From Rickettsiales bacterium (lineage in GTDB: Bacteria; Pseudomonadota; Alphaproteobacteria; Methylaequorales; Methylaequoraceae), in the NCBI GenBank assembly GCA_002715305.1, contig PAYV01000004.1, forward strand, positions 15,546 through 26,839: a stretch of DNA of 11,294 bases, in the 5' to 3' direction. The notes beneath the pieces were generated by a model. It searched no databases. It was not told the origin of the DNA and saw only the letters and a program-made list of their open reading frames with translations. The number at the start of each line of letters is the position of its first letter. The first letter of the stretch is position 1. Below are positions 7,419 to 11,294 of this stretch, piece by piece. The position numbers and the translations under genes were made by a program.

Positions 7419-7863
7419 ATAAAAAATTATAAACTTCAGAAGCATGATCTTTTACTTTGACATTTCTCCAAGATTTTAACAATTTTAAATCCTTATCAAA
7501 TACAAATGTAGATCTTTCGATCCCCATATATTTTCTTCCATACATAGATTTCTCGACCCAAACTCCAAATTTTTCACAAATACTTCCATCTTCATCAGAA
7601 GCTAAGTCAAAATTTATTTTATGTTTCTCTTTAAATTTTTTGTGTTTACTTAAATTATCTCTTGAAATACCGATAATATTTGTATCTATCTTATCAAATT
7701 TTTTTTTGTAAGCACTAAAATCTATTGCTTCTTTGGTACAACCAGGAGTATCATCCTTTGGGTAAAAATAAATTATTAAAAATTTTCCTAGAAGATCATC
7801 GTCAGATATGTATGTATCATCTGCAACAAGAAATTTTATATTTGGTAATTTTTTAATATCCAT
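7405..7863 (-). CDS. bcp: Peroxiredoxin, BCP/PrxQ type
   Basis: This cytoplasmic thiol peroxidase reduces hydrogen peroxide and organic hydroperoxides, usually recycled by thioredoxin. It has 152 residues, close to the family's usual 155, and is a single thioredoxin-like domain. The active-site segment YPKDDTPGCTKEA has peroxidatic Cys42 and the Pro35/Thr39 of the PxxxTxxC motif; the conserved active-site Arg is probably Arg117 in GIERSTF. The resolving Cys five residues after the peroxidatic one in E. coli BCP is Ile47 here. The only other cysteine is Cys96 (GSICEKFGVW), which has a counterpart in E. coli. It may therefore work as a 1-Cys enzyme or use Cys96. The ATG at 7863 has no good Shine-Dalgarno. 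The gene is divergent from the AsmA-like gene, and its tail overlaps prfB by 14 bases. Confidence 0.93.
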   Translation of the reverse strand: MDIKKLPNIKFLVADDTYISDDDLLGKFLIIYFYPKDDTPGCTKEAIDFSAYKKKFDKIDTNIIGISRDNLSKHKKFKEKHKINFDLASDEDGSICEKFGVWVEKSMYGRKYMGIERSTFVFDKDLKLLKSWRNVKVKDHASEVYNFLSKLI

Positions 7864-7922
7864 AATTTTATAAAGTTATTTAATTATTTAATACTTCTTA
7901 GTTATATTGGTAGTAAAAAAAT
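7864..7922. promoter_or_regulatory. Divergent bcp / AsmA-like intergenic region
   Basis: This 59-base AT-only-like gap must serve both outward genes. For the rightward gene, TATATT at 7903-7908 is the best -10 candidate, with only a poor -35 (TTAATT, 7880-7885, 17-base spacer). For bcp, the TATAAA-like stretch at 7867-7872 is too near the ATG to be a normal -10. No repeat or operator-like palindrome was seen. Confidence 0.3.
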
Positions 7923-10820
7923 ATGAAACAAAATATTTTAAAAAAATTATATTATTCAATTTCAATAATTTTCTTATTTATAATTAGTTTATTATTAGTT
8001 TTTGTTATCACAATTTCTATCAAACCACTTAAGATAAACCTATTGGATTATTTTGATAGAGAAAGTGCAATTTTTGAAGAATCAAATTTAAGTGAAATTG
8101 GTGATATTTATTTGAGCTTTGATAAAATATCCAAAAACTTTGAGATGATATTAGAGGATATTGTCATTGAGGATTCATATATTCCAAATCTTCAAATAAA
8201 TTTAGATATTTCTTTTTCATTTAATCAAAATTTATTTCAACCAACATTAAAAATTTTTGATGCTGACTTGGTTCTAAACATTACTAATACAAATATCGAA
8301 ATAGATACGACCTCACCATTAAATTTTGAAGATCTTTTTAAGAAAGTTAAATTTCTAAAGAAATTTAATAAAATTGAGATTATAAATTCAAAATTAAGGA
8401 TAAATTCAAATAAATACGAATCAGCTAATTTCTTAATTGACTTTAAATATGATCCGAAAGAAGTATCTGGTATTCTTAGTCAAAGTGTTTTAGATGATGA
8501 TTATTTATCTTTTAAATTATCTAAAGAAAATAAAAAAATAGATTCTTATTTAAATTTTAATAATTTTAATTTAGATTTTTTAAAAGTTTTTTATACAAAT
8601 CCAATTCTATCTACTAATGATTTGTATATCTCTGGCAACTCATTAATATCTTTATCTGATCCTAATAATTTTGAGAAGATTATTTTTGATTTATTTGTCA
8701 GCGGAAAATTTTCTTATAAAAGTTTTAAGGGTGAAGAGAATTTAAATTTAGAAAACACAAAATTATTTGGAGAACTTATTGACGAAAGAATAGTAATTTC
8801 ATTTGATTTCCCACATTATTCTTCAATTTTTTCTATTGGTACGACATTTAATTTAAGGGAAAGATTTAAACCTGATATTTTTTTGAAAATAGATCAAATT
8901 AATGTAGAAAATCTTCTTAAAATTTGGCCAAAAGATTTAAGTAATTCTGTATATTATTGGATGAATGAAAATTCTAGAGGAGTGATAAATAATTTCTTTA
9001 CAAAAATTAATTTTTCTTCTTCTAATGAATCTTTTAATTTGGACAAACTTGATGGTAAGTTTGATTACATGGATGTTGAAATTAGATATATGGAATCAAT
9101 GCCTTCAATTAAAATGATTAATGGTAATGCAAAGATTAATTCTGATAGCATAGAATTTTTTGTTAAAAATGGTAAATCTGAAAAACTACAAATTGTAGAT
9201 GGATATATTAATTTATTTGATTTGGATACGGATATTGAAAAAGCTGACATTGATTTAAGAATTAAATCCAAAAATGACGATGTTGTAAGTTATCTTGATA
9301 ATTCTCCGATAGACAAAAAAAACTTTACTAAACTAAGAAAAATATCTGGAGATACTGATGTCAAACTTAATTTAGATTTTCCATTGTTACTTAACCTTCA
9401 AGCAGAGGAAATTAAATATAATGCCGATGTAAAAATTTTTAATGCTCAAATAAATAATTTAATTTACAAAATTACTTTAGACAAATTGATGCTTGATTTA
9501 AAAATTGGGAATGAAATAGTAAAATATTCTGGAAGTGCAGTGATAGATAATTCTGTAGTTAGTTTTGAAGGAAATCAAAAAAGTACTGATAATGAAATAA
9601 ATGATGAAATTAAAGGAAAAATTAATTTAAACGGTGAAACAATTCACAAACTTACAAATGATTTTTTTTCAGATTCATATGGAACAATTCCTATTAATTT
9701 TTCATATTTGAATAATGAAAATAATGATATAAAAATTGATGCGGTTGGTGATTTAGAGGGTTTCTTTACTAAATCGGATTTTCTTGGTGAAAATTTAAAT
9801 TTTAATAATGGAAAGCTTAGGTTTCTTTTAAATCCATACGATGAAAAATTATCAGGTTTTTTTGATATTAAGACTCCAAATATATTCATTGAAACAAATT
9901 TTTATCTTAATCAAAATCGTTTTGAAAAAATTGATTTAACAAAATTTGAAAGTCCAATTCAAAGTTTTAATGCAACAATTATTAACAATAATCAACCTAA
10001 AATTGTAATCAAGGGGGAAAAATTTTCATTGAATAAAATACGCTCTTATTCTGAAGAAAATAATTTGTTTAATAACATAGATGTAATTCTTGATGTGAAT
10101 GAGTTTGTAATAAATAACAAAATTTTTACTAATCCTGAAATTTCTTTTAGTAAAAGTAATAATACCTTTGATTTCTTATCCATAGAACTCGGAGATCAAG
10201 AAAAATCTCATATTATATCTATTGATAATGAAGGTTTTGAAAAAATCTTTTATTTAGAATCATCAGACGCAAGTGAATTATTTAAATTATTTGATTTTGA
10301 TTTAAATACTAAAGACGGTCATATAAAAATTAATGGAAAAAAAAGTAATTTGGATAAAAATTACAATGGCACTATAGAAATAGATGACTTTGTTCTTTCA
10401 GATGGTCCATTTTTAGCAGATTTTTTAACATTATTTTCTCTTACAGGGCTTGCACAAAAACTTAAAGGTGGAGGTATTTTCTTTGAAAGCTTTGAAGGAA
10501 ATTACATTTTTAAAGAAGATTCTGTTGAAATTAAAGATTCTTTGATTAAAGGAAGTGAATTAGGAATTCAATTCGATGCTAAACTTAATCTTGAAAATGA
10601 TGACATTTTCGCAAAAGGTTCTGTTATTCCTGCATATACGATTAATACATTGTTAACGAAATTTCCTATAGTGGGAGATTTAATTACTGCTGGTTCTCCA
10701 GAGGATGGTCTTATAGGTACTAATTTTGAGGTTAATACGGTTGAAGGTGAATATGATATTTCTTTTAATCCAATTTCTGTTTTTGTACCTAACCTGATAA
10801 AAAATTTCTTAGGTGACTAA
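7923..10820 (+). CDS. AsmA-like / DUF3971 (YhdP-type) envelope protein
   Basis: This is a large inner-membrane-anchored periplasmic protein of 965 residues. Relatives in the AsmA/YhdP/TamB group form long beta bridges that carry phospholipids between inner and outer membrane; that role is inferred from the family. The N-terminus has a short basic stretch and one transmembrane helix (about 10-32). The rest is rich in short, alternating beta-type segments typical of repeating beta-groove domains. The DUF3971-like signature is around residue 335, IWPKDLSNSVYYWM followed by the RGVI segment. The AsmA C-terminal signature (about 827-965) includes SLTGLAQKLKGGG, then INTLLTKFPIVGDLITAG and a final NPISVFVPNLIKNF resembling the family's NPLS-x-x-x-P-x-x-x-x-x-x-F ending. 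The ATG at 7923 is followed directly by the membrane helix. It stands alone on its strand between bcp and tyrS, and its last 12 bases overlap the tyrS 3' end. Confidence 0.88.
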   Translation: MKQNILKKLYYSISIIFLFIISLLLVFVITISIKPLKINLLDYFDRESAIFEESNLSEIGDIYLSFDKISKNFEMILEDIVIEDSYIPNLQINLDISFSFNQNLFQPTLKIFDADLVLNITNTNIEIDTTSPLNFEDLFKKVKFLKKFNKIEIINSKLRINSNKYESANFLIDFKYDPKEVSGILSQSVLDDDYLSFKLSKENKKIDSYLNFNNFNLDFLKVFYTNPILSTNDLYISGNSLISLSDPNNFEKIIFDLFVSGKFSYKSFKGEENLNLENTKLFGELIDERIVISFDFPHYSSIFSIGTTFNLRERFKPDIFLKIDQINVENLLKIWPKDLSNSVYYWMNENSRGVINNFFTKINFSSSNESFNLDKLDGKFDYMDVEIRYMESMPSIKMINGNAKINSDSIEFFVKNGKSEKLQIVDGYINLFDLDTDIEKADIDLRIKSKNDDVVSYLDNSPIDKKNFTKLRKISGDTDVKLNLDFPLLLNLQAEEIKYNADVKIFNAQINNLIYKITLDKLMLDLKIGNEIVKYSGSAVIDNSVVSFEGNQKSTDNEINDEIKGKINLNGETIHKLTNDFFSDSYGTIPINFSYLNNENNDIKIDAVGDLEGFFTKSDFLGENLNFNNGKLRFLLNPYDEKLSGFFDIKTPNIFIETNFYLNQNRFEKIDLTKFESPIQSFNATIINNNQPKIVIKGEKFSLNKIRSYSEENNLFNNIDVILDVNEFVINNKIFTNPEISFSKSNNTFDFLSIELGDQEKSHIISIDNEGFEKIFYLESSDASELFKLFDFDLNTKDGHIKINGKKSNLDKNYNGTIEIDDFVLSDGPFLADFLTLFSLTGLAQKLKGGGIFFESFEGNYIFKEDSVEIKDSLIKGSELGIQFDAKLNLENDDIFAKGSVIPAYTINTLLTKFPIVGDLITAGSPEDGLIGTNFEVNTVEGEYDISFNPISVFVPNLIKNFLGD

Positions 10821-11294
10821 TTCTATAAGACCAAATTTTTTTTTTCCGACATTAATCATCAAATAATTAATTTTTTTATCCTTCAACTTAAAATGATCTT
10901 TTGTAATTATTAAATCTTTGTCATTAATTACATGATTATTAATTTTTATTGCTCCTTGAACTATTAATCTTTTTGAATCACTGGCTGATTTCGTTAATTT
11001 GAGATCCAATAAAATTTTTTTAAGAGTAAGACCGTTTTCTAGTTCTTCCTCTGTAATTTTTAGTTTTTTACTACTATTTTTAATTGTCTCTGAATCTAAT
11101 TCTTTTTTAACTATTATTTTACTAGCCTCTTTTTCAGCCATTTGTGCTTTTTCATTTCCATGGCAACTAGATGTTATTTCATTAGCTAAAACAACTTTTA
11201 CTCTATTAATTTCTGAACCACTTAGATTGGTGTAATGATCAATCTCACTTTGCTTTAATTCGGTAAATAGTTTCAAAAATTTTATCACATCTTT
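10809..11294 (-). CDS. tyrS: Tyrosyl-tRNA synthetase, C-terminal part (5' end outside window)
   Basis: This is the C-terminal 161 residues of TyrRS, the cytoplasmic enzyme that charges tRNA-Tyr. The reading frame is still open at the right edge; the catalytic Rossmann domain with its HIGH- and KMSKS-type motifs lies outside. The first visible residues, KDVIKFLKLFTEL, match the conserved helix after the KMSKS loop. The anticodon-binding alpha-helical part follows, and an S4 RNA-binding domain lies at about 90-137 of the fragment (KLTKSASDSKRLIVQGAIKINN region). A GTG at 11288 could be read as a start, but conserved residues continue upstream of it, so it is internal. The TAA stop (10809-10811) lies inside the 3' end of the convergent AsmA-like gene. 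Confidence 0.92.
   Translation of the reverse strand, partial: KDVIKFLKLFTELKQSEIDHYTNLSGSEINRVKVVLANEITSSCHGNEKAQMAEKEASKIIVKKELDSETIKNSSKKLKITEEELENGLTLKKILLDLKLTKSASDSKRLIVQGAIKINNHVINDKDLIITKDHFKLKDKKINYLMINVGKKKFGLIELVT

Noticed and set aside
7457..7711. Plus-strand ORF of 84 residues opposite bcp
   Set aside because: Antisense to a well-conserved peroxiredoxin, with no ribosome binding site or domain; a shadow frame.
9065..9889. Minus-strand ORFs at 9065-9271 and 9644-9889
   Set aside because: Both lie opposite the AsmA-like gene and reflect its low-complexity AT-rich codons; no independent gene signals.
10809..10845. Possible terminator: TTAG-GTGA-CTAA hairpin followed later by ten T residues
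   Set aside because: The stem is only 4 pairs, the T-tract starts 15 bases after it, and the T run is explained by Lys codons of tyrS on the other strand.
10999..11235. Plus-strand ORF of 78 residues opposite tyrS
   Set aside because: Hydrophobic shadow of Lys/Glu-rich TyrRS codons; no start context or domain.
10809..11288. A complete 159-residue S4-domain protein starting at GTG 11288
   Set aside because: Upstream codons Lys-Asp continue the conserved TyrRS helix, so this is the tail of tyrS and not a free S4 protein.
1..11294. A new defence, mobile or biosynthetic system
   Set aside because: Every gene belongs to a known housekeeping or envelope family in an order usual for Alphaproteobacteria; there is no integrase, transposase, toxin-antitoxin pair, direct-repeat array or compositional break.

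Overview
The window is very AT-rich (by eye well under one third G+C) and tightly packed. Eight genes fill nearly all of it, and the only gaps of any size are two divergent promoter regions of 138 and 59 bases. Several features point to a streamlined, probably free-living Alphaproteobacterium of the SAR11/HIMB59/AEGEAN-169 kind: the gene order rne / amiC-mrcA-prfB, an RNase E with an insertion in its S1 domain and a terminal Gly-Trp-Trp, and the very low G+C. That placement is inference from layout and protein features; no phylogeny was run.

Layout from left to right. Positions 1-696 (+) hold the C-terminal part of a PLP-dependent class I/II aminotransferase. Positions 690-2744 (-) hold rne (RNase E/G), tail to tail with it. 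A divergent gap (2745-2882) contains a perfect AT-rich inverted repeat. A probable (+) operon follows: amiC (2883-3950, periplasmic amidase), mrcA (3960-6320, penicillin-binding protein 1A) and prfB (6323-7418, release factor 2). Positions 7405-7863 (-) hold a BCP/PrxQ-type peroxiredoxin, tail to tail with prfB. After a 59-base divergent gap, 7923-10820 (+) is a large AsmA/YhdP-like (DUF3971) envelope protein, tail to tail with the C-terminal part of tyrS (10809-11294, -), which runs off the right edge.

How the genes fit together. AmiC and PBP1A are a peptidoglycan hydrolase and synthase made from one transcript. The AsmA-like protein probably serves inner-to-outer membrane lipid traffic. RNase E, RF2 and TyrRS belong to RNA turnover and translation.

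The main points are these. (1) prfB carries the classical autoregulatory +1 frameshift site, so the real protein starts at 6323 and not at the in-frame ATG at 6387; the slip codon is GUU where E. coli has CUU. (2) RNase E has a very short tail that still ends in the GWW motif known to dock PNPase in Caulobacter. (3) All three convergent gene pairs overlap at their 3' ends, leaving no room for ordinary terminators between them. I found no mobile element, CRISPR array, RNA gene or clearly new multi-gene system; this is core genome.
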